A stretch of 64,000 nucleotides of DNA from Limnoperna fortunei (Eukaryota; Mollusca; Bivalvia; Mytilida; Modiolidae). Made by a program: the position numbers and the translations under genes. The DNA lies in NCBI GenBank assembly GCA_944474755.1, contig OX104122.1, positions 6,845,223 to 6,909,222 on the forward strand. Direction: 5' to 3'. Below, piece after piece: positions 34,201 to 49,200 of this stretch; within the stretch, counting starts at the first letter, position 1; the number at the start of each line of letters is the position of its first letter. The notes under the pieces were generated by a model. That model worked only from the letters and a program-made list of their open reading frames with translations, made no database searches and was not told the DNA's origin.

Positions 34201-37200
34201 TTATTTTTGCAAATGTCTATGTCATAGTCGAACTATTAAGCCTAGGTTACAAGAAGACTGTTGGTGAATGATTATAACCTTTTTTATCAAAACACCAACT
34301 CGTACACTAGTCATGGAAGCAGGAGGTTTGGCATGTCATAAAACCTTGTTTAATTCACCATTTTTTAAAAGTACTACCAAGCGCTTTTCTGTAGTTTCTT
34401 CATTTTGTGTTGTTGATGCTCGCGTTTGACGGTTTCTCTGACTCGGTTTTATGGATTGTCTTTTTTATAGTTCTTTGGTGTTGGTTATTTTGTCACTACC
34501 TTCAAGTCCAGTTTTTTACAAAGAAGGTAATTTTCAGGCAACTTGACCTATTTGGAATGTGGCATATTTGTATTGTTTTGAATTTACAATTATAAAAACT
34601 GCAGAATTTGCTCATTTTTCAGCTTAAGTCATAAGGACTATTTGATAAATGTGAAATGTTGACCATAATGAATATGTTTATATAGATTGAAGCATAATGA
34701 CCTTCAAACTATACAGACAAAAAAGTGTCCTGTTGACCTGACAATTTCACTGTTTCTATCGAATCTGTCATTATTGTAGATAAGTGTCATGTTGACCTGA
34801 CAATTTCAATTATTGTAGATGAATATAATGCCTTAGATGTGGTCTACAACAAAGTGCTGATGTCACAAAATGAAACTCCATCTCATACAAAGACCAAGTC
34901 AAAGGCAGAAAATCAACCTAATAGAAAACCCATAGATACTCCTGTACCATGGAGAGAACGTCCAGATACTCGGAGAGAATTGCTATATACTCGCAAACGT
35001 CAAGAGATAGAACAGAAACCAAGTTTGTCATCATTGACAAAAGAGATTGAAGCCAGACCAAAAGAGCAGAAACAAATGCAATTTTGGCAACATCGTAAAA
35101 TGAGAGCCAAAATGACCAAGGATGAGATACGAAAGAAGATGGAAATGGTTTTAAAAAGTGGGAAATATCAAATGAAGGTTGGCAGACTGATATTTTGGGA
35201 CTTTGGCGGTCAGTATGTCTACTACACAACACACCAGACCTTTATGACATATCGGGCTTTATATTTGGTTGTGTTTGACGGAAGTAAAAGTCTTCAAGAA
35301 GAGGTGCATGATGTTATGTGCTTTCCAGGACAACATGGCACTCCTACTGCAGCAGGTGTGTATTTTGGTAAATTCATGAAATTTCTTACGACCGAGGTAT
35401 ACATGTGTTCGATGCAGAACAGTCACTGTATTTGCAACAGTGCAAACTGTATCTTCTTCTATACTATACTTTTAGCATTTAGGAATAGGAACACAATTCA
35501 ACACCCAGAAGCGTGAGGTTTTTTATTATCAACAAATCAAAATTGCGTTATTGTTACTATGCCAACAATAACTAGCATCAACAAACAGAAAACGTTTTAA
35601 AGATTTTCAGCTATTTCTGATTCTGTAATGAGTGGATCTCAGGTTTTATATATAATTGAAATGTTTTCCTTAGTATTTTTGCAGCACTGGGTAAATTCCA
35701 TCCTAACGTACTGTAAGCTGATTGAACCAGGAATACCAAAGATACTGTTTGTAGCCACACATAAGGACAAAGTCCCAAAGGTAATCTCTATAGCTTTTGT
35801 ACTATTAAACAAAGAAAGCTGAACAATTACTAAATGTTTTCCAAAGCTTTGTTTAAAGAACATGCTCAAAAGTTTGTCTTTTGACAATGACTCCCTCATA
35901 CTGGAACAAATTAACAGTTTAAACCTTCGCAAACTGATACACCTGTATTCTGACGATAGTTTTTGTTTCTAATATGATCTTAGCAGATGCTCCAAGATCA
36001 AAAAGCGTGAGTACAGCATGGATTATTTGAGTGTATGTTTAATGACCCCAGGTGGTGAATCACTTCCGGCCTGATCTATTGCAAGTATTGTTACCACCAC
36101 CAAGATCAAATATCATCAAACCAGATAGGTTATTATAGCTTCTCCCTGACAAAACGAAAACTCCAGGACAGACCCCAGGTTTTTTATTACTACTGAGCTG
36201 TTCATTTACAAGTATTGTGACCTGCACCAAGATCAAATATCATCAAAGAAGATAGGTTATTATAGCATCTCCCTGACAAAACAAAAACTCGAGTACAGAC
36301 CCCAGGTTTTGAATTACTACTGAGCTGCTCCATTACAAGTATTGTGACCTTCACCGAGATCAAATATCATCAAAGAAGATAGGTTATTATAGCATCTCTC
36401 TGACAAAACAAAAACTCAAGGACAGACCCCATGTTTTGAATTACTCCTGAGCTGCTCCATTACAAGTATTGTGACCTTCACCAAGATCAAATATCATCAA
36501 AAACGGTATTAAGGCCAACATTTTTATATTTATGTTTTACGGGAGGGCCGACCCTAATTGCTGGCGAAATGAAATAAAAATAAAAGAAGCAAATTTTCCT
36601 TTTATTTTTCTTCTCTCCGCTGACTTGATGAATTCCCTCCCTTTCAAAATAAAATTACACACGATCTGTCAGAGTTCACCACACTGGGCGAAGTGGTTTG
36701 TCGCCCTACTTGGACCTGAAGTCACCCTACGGCGCCTCAAAAGCAAAGTCGAAGTCGCCCTGTTATTTCCCTAAAGTCGCCCGATGGTTCACAGTAGATA
36801 CTTGCATATGATCTGGTCCAAATAATTCACCCAGACTACCAATTTATCAGTAAATGAGTAATTCCAATAAAAACAGCAAACAATATGCGTGTTTAACATT
36901 TTTTCAAAGGATTTATGTCTTTCAACTGGATTACGTGCCATTGGTTTATTTACCGGATGTGACTAATTACCGGAAGTGAACAACGAAGAAAAGTAAAGTA
37001 CAACGGCCCATAATGAAAAATCATAATTTGTTTGATAAAAAAACACTTTTAATTGGTTTCAAATGTCAGTTCTTTCGAAGTGTATTGTATTTTACCAATT
37101 TTCTTTGATAAACCTATGAGCTGCACTTGAAAGAATACAGATGTATAGCAATTATTGACATCATGAAAAGTTCTGTAGACGGGTGCCCATGAAGCAATTT

Positions 37201-40200
37201 TAATCAGCACAACTTTGTCCAAGTGGAAGTGTGCTGAACAGAAAAATTATTTCTGGGTTTAATGTTATGTTAGTTTATCTATTTTCTTTGAAAATTTTGC
37301 TCAGATAAACATGACATGTTCATAACAAATTGTTAGAAATATTATGATGTATACATGAACTTCATAAAAAACAAAAATCATTTATATTTATTCTTTAATA
37401 TATGATATAAAATGAATATTTTAACAATGGATGTTTATACTAACTGAACTTATGTCAATAATATTTGTGATCATAGCAATAAAGTTTCTCAAAAATAAGT
37501 TTTCCGAAAAATAGAAATATACTGGCAGATTTTTAATTTTATTTTTATCTTTTTTGTCGACTCTACCAAAAAGTGGATTTTATTTTTATTTTTATTTTGA
37601 CCCCCGACTCAATTTTTTTGAAAAAAAATCCCGTAAAACAAACAATAAAAAAATTTTGGCCTAACAATACAAACTCTCTGACATAACTAACTTAAAAAGC
37701 TACTGATACCAAATTAGTTAGATTGAAAGGTGTTAGAAAAGTTATCCTTTTTTTCACAAATAATAAACTTTTGTAGGCAGATGTTGAGAGAACACGAAAT
37801 AATCTCTACAACGACATTAAAGAACTTTTCAAAAACTACCAAGGACGCAATCACTTGGTTCTTGAACCTAAATTGTTTGTCAATGCAACAGACAAAAATG
37901 ATCCAGAGATTATTACCTTGAAACAGATCATCACAGATCTTACATTTAAGCATCCATGTTGGGGAGAAAGAATGCCCAATACATGGGTTCCACTGGAGTT
38001 AGAGATTGCCGAATTGGCAGCAGAGGGAAAACAAATCTTATCCTTGAAGGAGATGGAAGATTTAAATAAGGCCAGTGAGGTTTCAGTGTTGTCCAAAGAA
38101 GATCTAAAGTTCTTCTTACATTACCAGCACTCCTTAGGGAAGATAGTCTACTTTGACACCCCTCGGCTTAGAGAATTTGTCATTATCAGTCCAATATTTA
38201 TGGTGGAAGTGATGAAATCATTTGTTACAGGTACAATAAATATAATTATCTATTAGTTGAGGTAGTCAAGTTTGGGCTTAAATATTTGTATTTGAACACA
38301 TGTCAATTAAATATTCATTGCTTTGTCAGAAGGTCAGACTTGTACAAAAACTGTACCACTACACCATACACCTTAAAACATCAGTCAGAGGGTACTTGTA
38401 CAAACACTGTACAACTACACCATACACCTTAAAACATCAGTTAGAGGGTCAGACTTGTACAAACACTGTACCAGTACACCATACAATATAAAGCAACCAG
38501 TCAGAGGGTCAGACTTGTACAAACAATGTACCAGTACACCATACAATATAAAACAATCAGTCAGAGGGTCAGACTTGTACAAACACTGTACCAGTACACC
38601 ATACAATATGAAACAATCAGTCAGAGGATCAGACTTGTACAAACACTGTACCAGTACACCATACAATATAAAGCAATCAGTCAGAGGATCAGACTTGTAC
38701 AAACACTGTACCAGTACACCATACAATATAAAGCAACCAGTCAGAGGGTCAGACTTGTACAAACACTGTACCAGTACACCATACAATATAAAGCAATCAG
38801 TCAGATAGTCAGACTTGTACAAACACTGTACCAGTACACCATACAATATAAAGCAACCAGTGAGATGGTCAGACATGTACAAACACTGTACCAGTACACC
38901 ATACAATATAAAGCAACCAGTCAGAGGGTCAGACTTGTACAAACACTGTACCAGTACACCATACAATATAAAGCAACCAGTCAGAGGATCAGACTTGTAC
39001 AAACACTGTACCAGTACACCATACAATATAAAACAACCAGTCATAGGGTCAGACTTGTACAAACACTGTACCAGTACACCATACAATATAAAGCAACCAG
39101 TGAGATGGTCAGACATGTACAAACACTGTACCAGTACACCATACAATATAAAGCAACCAGTCAGGGGGTCAGACTTGTACAAACACTGTACCAGTACACC
39201 ATACAATATAAAACAATCAGTCAGAGGGACAGACTTGTACAAACACTGTACCAGTACACCATACAGTATAAAACAACCAGTCAGAGGGTCAGACTTGTAC
39301 AAACACTGTACCAGTACACCATACAATATAAAACAATCAGTCCGAGGGTCAGACTTGTACAAACACTGTACCAGTACACCATACAATATAAAGCAATCAG
39401 TCAGAGGATCAGACTTGTACAAACACTGTACCAGTACACCATACAATATAAAACAACCAGTCAGAGAGTCAGACTTGTACAAACACTGTACCAGTACACC
39501 ATACAATATAAAACAATCAGTCAGTGAGTCAGACTTGTACAAACACTGTACCAGTACACCATACAATATAAAACAATCAGTCAGTGAGTCAGACTTGTAC
39601 AAACACTGTACCAGTACACCATACAATATAAAACAATCAGTCAGATGGTCAGACTTGTACAAACACTGGACAAGTACACCATACAATAACAAACAATCAG
39701 TCAGAGGGTCAGACTTGTACAAACACTGTACCAGTACACCATACAATAAAAAACAACCAGTCAGATGGTCAGACTTGTACAAACACTGTACCAGTACACC
39801 ATACAATATAAAGCAACCAGTCAGGGTCAGACTTGTACAAACACTGGACAAGTACACCATACAATAAAAAACAATCAGTCAGAGGGTCAGACTTGTACAA
39901 ACACTGTACCAGTACACCATACAATATAAAACAATCAGTCAGAGGGTCAGACTTGTACAAACACTGTACCAGTACACCATACAATATAAAACAATCAGTC
40001 AGAGGGTCAGACTTGTACAAACACTGTACCAGTACACCATACAATATAAAACAATCAGTCAGAGGGTCAGACTTGTACAAACACTGTACCAGTACACCAT
40101 ACAATATAAAGCAATCAGTCAGAGGGTCAGACTTGTACAAACACTGTACCACTACACCATGCAATATAAAACAATCAGTCAGAGGGTCAGACTTGTACAA

Positions 40201-43200
40201 ACACTGTACCAGTACACCATACAATATAAAACAATCAGTCAGAGGGTCAGACTTGTACAAACACTGTACCAGTACACCATACAATATAAAACAATCAGTC
40301 AGAGGGTCAGACTTGTACAAACACTGTACCAGTACACCATACAATATAAAACAATCAGTCAGAGGGTCAGACTTGTACAAACACTGTACCACTACACCAT
40401 ACACTATAAAACAATCAGTCAGAGGGTCAGACTTGTACAAACACTGTACCTGTACACCATACAATATAAAGCAATCAGTCAGAGGGTCAGACTTGTACAA
40501 ACACTGTACCACTACACCATACACTATAAAACAATCAGTCAGAGGGTCAGACTTGTACAAACACTGTACCAGTACACCATACAATATAAAACAATCAATC
40601 AGAGGGTCAGACTTGTACAAACACTGTACCAGTACACCATACAATATAAAACAATCAATCAGAGAGTCAGACTTGTACAAACACTGTACCAGTACACCAT
40701 ACAATATAAAACAATCAGTCAGAGGGTCAGACTTGTACAAACACTGTACCAGTACACCATACAATATAAAGCAATCAGTCAGAGGGTCAGACTTGTACAA
40801 ACACTGTACCAGTACACCATACAATATAAAACAATCAGTCAGAGGATCAGACTTGTACAAACACTGTACCAGTACACCATACAATATAAAGCAACCAGTC
40901 AGAGGGTCAGACTTATACAAACAAACTGTACCAGTACACCATACAATATAAAGCAATCAGTCAGGGTCAGACTTGTACAAACACTGTACCAGTACACCAT
41001 ACAATATAAAACAATCAGTCAGATAGTCAGACTTGTACAAACACTGTACCAGTACACCATACAATATAAAACAATCAGTCAGATAGTCAGACTTGTACAA
41101 ACACTGTACCAGTACACCATACAATATAAAGCAATCAGTCAGAGGGTCAGACTTGTACAAACACTGTACCAGTACACCATACAATATAAAGCAATCAGTC
41201 AGAGGGTCAGACTTGTACAAACACTGTACCAGTACACCATACAATATAAAACAATCAGTCAGAGGGTCAGACTTGTACAAACACTGTACCAGTACACTAT
41301 ACAATATAAAGCAACCAGTCAGAGGGTCAGACTTGTACAAACACTGTACCAAAACACCACACAATATAAAACAATCAGTCAGAGAGTCAGACTTGTACAA
41401 ACACTGTACCAGTACACCATACAATATAAAGCAATCAGTCAGATAGTCAGACTTGTACAAACACTGTACCAGTACACCATACAATATAAAACAACCAGTC
41501 AGATAGTCAGACTTGTACAAACACTGTACCAGTACACCATACAATATAAAACAACCAGTCAGATAGTCAGACTTGTACAAACACTGTACCAGTACACCAT
41601 ACAATATAAAACAATCAGTCAGAGGGTCAGACTTGTACAAACACTGTACCAGTACACCATACAATATAAAACAATCAGTCAGAGGGTCAGACTTGTACAA
41701 ACACTGTACCAGTACACCATACAATATAAAGCAACCAGTCAGAGGGTCAGACTTGTACAAACACTGTACCAGTACACCATACAATATAAAGCAATCAGTC
41801 AGAGGGTCAGACTTGTACAAACACTGTACCAGTACACCATACAATATAAAGCAACCAGTCAGATAGTCAGACTTGTACAAACACTGTACCAGTACACCAT
41901 ACAATATAAAACAATCAGTCAGAGGGTCAGACTTGTACAAACACTGTACCAGTACACCATACAATATAAAACAATCAGTCAGAGGGTCAGACTTGTACAA
42001 ACACTGTACCAGTACACCATACAATATAAAGCAACCAGTCAGAGGGTCAGACTTGTACAAACACTGTACCAGTACACCATACAATATAAAGCAATCAGTC
42101 AGAGGGTCAGACTTGTACAAACACTGTACCAGTACACCATACAATATAAAGCAACCAGTCAGATAGTCAGACTTGTACAAACACTGTACCAGTACACCAC
42201 ACAATATAAAGCAATCAGTCAGAGGGTCAGACTTGTACAAACACTGTACCAGTACACCATACAATATAAAACAATCAGTCAGAGGGTCAGACTTGTACAA
42301 ACACTGTACCAGTACACCACACAATATAAAGCAATCAGTCAGAGGGTCAGACTTGTACAAACACTGTACCAGTACACCATACAATATAAAGCAATCAGTC
42401 AGAGGGTCAGACTTGTACAAACACTGTACCATTACACCACACAACATAAAGCAACCAGTCAGAGGGTCAGACTTGTACAAACACGGTACCACTTCACCAT
42501 ACAATATAAAACAATCAGTCAGAGGGTCAGACTTGTACAAACACTCTACCAGTACACCATACAATATAAAACAATCAGTCAGTCAGACTTGTACAAACAC
42601 TGTACCAGTACACCATACAATATAAAACAATCAGACAGGGTCAGACTTGTACAAACACTGTACCAGTACACTATACAATATAAAACAATCAGACAGGGTC
42701 AGACTTGTACAAACACTGTACCAGTACACCATACAATATAAAGCAATCAGTCAGATAGTCAGACTTGTACAAACACTGTACCAGTACACTATACAATATA
42801 AAACAATCAGACAGGGTCAGACTTGTACAAACACTGTACCAGTACACCATACAATATAAAACAATCAGTCAGAGGGTCAGACTTGTACAAACACTGTACC
42901 AGTACACTATACAATATAAAACAATCAGTCAGAGGGTCAGACTTGTACAAACACTGTACCAGTACACCATACAATATAAAGCAATCAGTCAGATAGTCAG
43001 ACTTGTACAAACACTGTACCAGTACACTATACAATATAAAACAATCAGTCAGAGTGTCAGACTTGTACAAACACTGTACCAGTACACCACACAATATAAA
43101 ACAATCAGTCAGAGGGTCAGACTTGTACAAACACTGTACCAGTACACCATACAATATAAAGCAATCAGTCAGAGGGTCAGACTTGTACAAACACTGTACC

Positions 43201-46200
43201 AGTACACCACACAATATAAAACAATCAGTCAGATGGTCAGACTTGTACAAACACTGTACCAGTACACCATACAATATAAAACAACCAGTCAGAGGGTCAG
43301 ACTTGTACAAACACTGTACCAGTACATCATACAATATAAAACAATCAGTCAGAGGGTCAGACTTGTACAAACACTGTACCAGTACACCATACAATATAAA
43401 ACAACCAGTCATAGGGTCAGACTTGTACAAACACTGTACCAGTACACCATACAATATAAAGCAATCAGTCTGATAGTCAGACTTGTACAAACACTGTACC
43501 AGTACACTATACAATATAAAACAATCAGTCAGAGGGTCAGACTTGTACAAACACTGTACCAGTACACCATACAATATAAAGCAATCAGTCAGAGGGTCAG
43601 ACTTGTACAAACACTGTACCAGTACACTATACAATATAAAACAATCAGTCAGAGGGTCAGACTTGTACAAACACTGTACCACTACACCATACAATATAAA
43701 ACAATCAGTCAGAGGGTCAGACTTGTACAAACACTGTACCACTACACTATACAATATAAAACAATCAGTCAGAGGGTCAGACTTGTACAAACACTGTACC
43801 AGTACACCATACAATATAAAACAATCAGTCAGAGGGTCAGAGTTGTACAAACACTGTACCAGTACACCATACAATATAAAACAACCAGTCATAGGGTCAG
43901 ACTTGTACAAACACTGTACCAGTACACCATACAATATAAAACAACCAGTCATAGGGTCAGACTTGTACAAACACTGTACCAGTACACTATACAATATAAA
44001 ACAATCAGTCAGAGGGTCAGACTTGTACAAACACTGTACCAGTACACCATACAATATAAAGCAACCAGTCAGAGGGTCAGACTTGTACAAACACTGTACC
44101 ATTACACCACACAACATAAAGCAACCAGTCAGATAGTCAGACTTGTACAAACACTGTACCAGTACACCATACAATATAAAACAATCAGTCAGGGTCAGAC
44201 TTGTACAAACACTGTACCAGTACACCATACAATATAAAACAATCAGTCAGAGGGTCAGACTTGTACAAACACTGTACCAGTACACCATACAATATAAAAC
44301 AATCAGTCATAGGGTCAGACTTGTACAAACACTGTACCAGTACACCATACAATATAAAGCAACCAGTCAGAGGGTCAGACTTGTACAAACACTGTACCAG
44401 TACACCATACAATATAAAGCAATCAGTCAGAGGGTCAGACTTGTACAAACACTGTACCAGTACACCATACAATATAAAGCAATCAGTCAGATAGTCAGAC
44501 TTGTACAAACACTGTACCAGTACACCATACAATATAAAGCAATCAGTCAGAGGGTCAGACTTGTACAAACACTGTACCAGTACACCATACAATATAAAGC
44601 AACCAGTCAGATAGTCAGACTTGTACAAACACTGTACCAGTACACCATACAATATAAAACAATCAGTCAGATAGTCAGACTTGTACAAACACTGTACCAG
44701 TACACCATACAATATAAAGCAACCAGTCAGAGGGTCAGACTTATACAAACAAACTGTACCAGTACACTATACAATATAAAGCAACCAGTCAGAGGGTCAG
44801 ACTTGTACAAACACTGTACCATTACACCACACAATATAAAGCAACCAGTCAGAGGGTCAGACTTGTACAAACACTGTACCAGTACACTATACAATATAAA
44901 GCAACCAGTCAGTGGGTCAGACTTGTACAAACACTGTACCAGTACACCATACAATATAAAGCAACCAGTCAGAGGGTCAGACTTGTACAAACACTGTACC
45001 AGTACACCATACAATATAAAGCAACCAGTCAGAGGGTCAGACTTGTACAAACACTGTACCAGTACACTATACAATATAAAGCAACCAGTCAGTGGGTCAG
45101 ACTTGTACAAACACTGTACCAGTACACCATACAATATAAAGCAACCAGTCAGAGGGTCAGACTTGTACAAACACTGTACCAGTACACCATACAATATAAA
45201 GCAACCAGTCAGAGGGTCAGACTTGTAGAAACACTGTACCACTACACCATACAATATAAAACAATCAGTCAGAGGGTCAGACTTGTACAAACACTGTACC
45301 AGTACACCATACAATATAAAGCAATCAGTCAGAGGGTCAGACTTGTACAAACACTGTACCAGTACACCATACAATATAAAACAATCAGTCAGAGGGTCAG
45401 ACTTGTACAAACACTGTACCAGTACACCATGCAATATAAAACAATCAGTCAGAGAGTCAGACTTGTACAAACACTGTACCAGTACACCATACAATATAAA
45501 ACAATCAGTCAGAGGGTCAGACTTGTACAAACACTGTACTGGTACACCATACAATATAAAACAATCAGTCAGTCAGATTTGTACAAACACTGTACCAGTA
45601 CACCATACAATATAAAACAATCAGTCAGAGGGTCAGACTTGTACAAACACTGTACCAGTACACCATGCAATATAAAACAATCAGTCAGAGAGTCAGACTT
45701 GTACAAACACTGTACCAGTACACCATACAATATAAAACAATCAGTCAGAGGGTCAGACTTGTACAAACACTGTACCAGTACACCATACAATATAAAACAA
45801 TCAGTCAGAGGGTCAGACTTGTACAAACACTGTACCCAGTACACCATACAATATAAAACAATCAGTCAGAGGGTCAGACTTGTACAAACACTGTACCAGT
45901 ACACCATACAATATAAAGCAATCAGTCAGAGGGTCAGACTTGTACAAACACTGTACCAGTACACCATACAATATAAAGCAACCAGTCATAGGGTCAGACT
46001 TGTATAAACACTGTACCAGTACACCATACAATATAAAACAATCAGTCAGAGAGTCAGACTTGTACAAACACTGTACCAGTACACCATACAATATAAAGCA
46101 ATCAGTCAGAGGGTCAGACTTGTACAAACACTGTACCAGTACACCATACAATATAAAGCAATCAGTCTGATGGTCAGACTTGTACAAACACTGTACCAGT

Positions 46201-49200
46201 ACACCATACAATATAAAGCAATCAGTCAGAGGGTCAGACTTGTACAAACACTGTACCAGTACACCATACAATATAAAGCAATCAGTCAGAGGGTCAGACT
46301 TGTACAAACACTGTACCAGTACACCATACAATATAAAACAATCAGTCAGAGGGTCAGACTTGTACAAACACTGTACCAGTACACCATACAATATAAAACA
46401 ATCAGTCAGAGGGTCAGACTTGTACAAACACTGTACCCAGTACACCATACAATATAAAACAATCAGTCAGAGGGTCAGACTTGTACAAACACTGTACCAG
46501 TACACCATACAATATAAAGCAATCAGTCAGAGGGTCAGACTTGTACAAACACTGTACCAGTACACCATACAATATAAAGCAACCAGTCATAGGGTCAGAC
46601 TTGTATAAACACTGTACCAGTACACCATACAATATAAAACAACCAGTCAGAGGGTCAGACTTGTACAAACACTGTACCAGTACACCATACAATATAAAGC
46701 AATCAGTCTGATGGTCAGACTTGTACAAACACTGTACCAGTACACCATACAATATAAAGCAATCAGTCAGAGGGTCAGACTTGTACAAACACTGTACCAG
46801 TACACCATACAATATAAAGCAACCAGTCAGAGAGTCAGACTTGTACAAACACTGTACCAGTACACCATACAATATAAAACAACCAGTCAGAGGGTCAGAC
46901 TTGTACAAACACTGTACCAGTACACCATACAATATAAAGCAATCAGTCTGATGGTCAGACTTGTACAAACACTGTACCAGTACACCATACAATATAAAGC
47001 AATCAGTCAGAGGGTCAGACTTGTACAAACACTGTACCAGTACACCATACAATATAAAGCAATCAGTCAGGGTCAGACTTGTACAAACACTGTACCAGTA
47101 CACTATACAATATAAAGCAACCAGTCAGATAGTCAGACTTGTACAAACACTGTACCAGTACACCATACAATATAAAGCAACCAGTCAGATAGTCAGACTT
47201 GTACAAACACTGTACCAGTACACCATACAATATAAAACAATCAGTCAGAGGGTCAGACTTGTATACACACTGTACCAGTACACCATACAATATAAAACAA
47301 TCAGTCAGAGGGTCAGACTTGTACAAACACTGTACCAGTACACCGTACAATATAAAGCAATCAGTCAGGGTCAGACTTGTACAAACACTGTACCAGTACA
47401 CTATACAATATAAAACAATCAGTCAGATAGTCAGACTTGTACAAACACTGTACCAGTACACCATACAATATAAAGCAACCAGTCCGAGGGTCAGACTTGT
47501 ATAAACACTGTACCAGTACACCATACAATATAAAGCAACCAGTCATAGGGTCAGACTTGTACAAACACTGTACCAGTACACCATACAATATAAAGCAACC
47601 AGTCAGAGGGTCAGACTTGTACAAACACTGTACCAGTACACCATACAATATAAAGCAATCAGTCAGAGGGTCAGACTTGTACAAACACTGTACCAGTACA
47701 CCATACAATATAAAGCAATCAGTCAGAGGGTCAGACTTGTACAAACACTGTACCAGTACACCATACAATATAAAAAAATCAGTCAGAGGGTCAGACTTGT
47801 ACAAACACTGTACCAGTACACCATACAATATAAAGCAATCAGTCAGAGGGTCAGACTTGTACAAACACTGTACCAGTACACCATACAATATAAAGCAATC
47901 AGTCAGAGGGTCAGACTTGTACAAACACTGTACCAGTACACCATACAATATAAAACAATCAGTCAGAGGGTCAGACTTGTACAAACACTGTACCAGTACA
48001 CCATACAATATAAAACAATCAGTCAGAGGGTCAGACTTGTACAAACACTGTACCAGTACACCATACAATATAAAGCAATCAGTCAGAGGGTCAGACTTGT
48101 ACAAACACTGTACCAGTACACCATACAATATAAAACAATCAGTCAGATAGTCAGACTTGTACAAACACTGTACCAGTACACCATACAATATAAAGCAACC
48201 AGTCAGATAGTCAGACTTGTACAAACACTGTACCAGTACACCATACAATATAAAACAATCAGTCATGGTCAGACTTGTACAAACACTGTACCAGTACACC
48301 ATACAATATAAAGCAATCAGTCAGAGGGTCAGACTTGTACAAACACTGTACCAGTACACCATACAATATAAAACAATCAGTCAGAGGGTCAGACTTGTAC
48401 AAACACTGTACCAGTACACCATACAATATAAAGCAACCAGTCAGATAGTCAGACTTGTACAAACACTGTACCAGTACACCATACAATATAAAGCAACCAG
48501 TCAGAGGGTCAGACTTGTACAAACACTGTACCAGTACACCATACAATATAAAGCAACCAGTCATGGTCAGACTTGTACAAACACTGTACCAGTACACCAT
48601 ACAATATAAAGCAATCAGTCAGAGGGTCAGACTTGTACAAACACTGTACCAGTACACCATACAATATAAAACAATCAGTCAGAGGGTCAGACTTGTACAA
48701 ACACTGTACCCAGTACACCATACACCTTAAAACATCAGTCAGAGGGTCAGACTTGTACAAAGACTGTACCAGTACACCATACAATATAAAGCAATCAGTC
48801 AGAGGGTCAGACTTGTACAAACACTGTACCAGTACACCATACAATATAAAGCAATCAGTCAGAGGGTCAGACTTGTACAAACACTGTACCAGTACACCAT
48901 ACAATATAAAGCAACCAGTCAGAGGGTCAGACTTGTACAAACACTGTACCAGTACACCATACAATATAAAGCAATCAGTCAGAGGGTCAGACTTGTACAA
49001 ACACTGTACCAGTACACCATACAATATAAAGCAACCAGTCAGAGGGTCAGACTTGTACAAACACTGTACCAGTACACCATACAATATAAAGCAACCAGTC
49101 AGAGGGTCAGACTTGTACAAACACTGTACCAGTACACCATACAATATAAAGCAATCAGTCAGAGGGTCAGACTTGTACAAACACTGTACCAGTACACCAT

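Noticed and set aside
35685..35822. Acceptor TTTTTGCAG at 35684 for exon 9
   Set aside because: It would enter in phase 0 while exon 8 leaves phase 1, shifting the frame and losing THKD; the upstream TTCCTTAG at 35673 restores it.
40159..42741. 860-codon + strand frame and other long frames on both strands in 38415-50559
   Set aside because: They follow the 60 bp period exactly, exist in parallel frames and on both strands, and have no splice, start or domain support.
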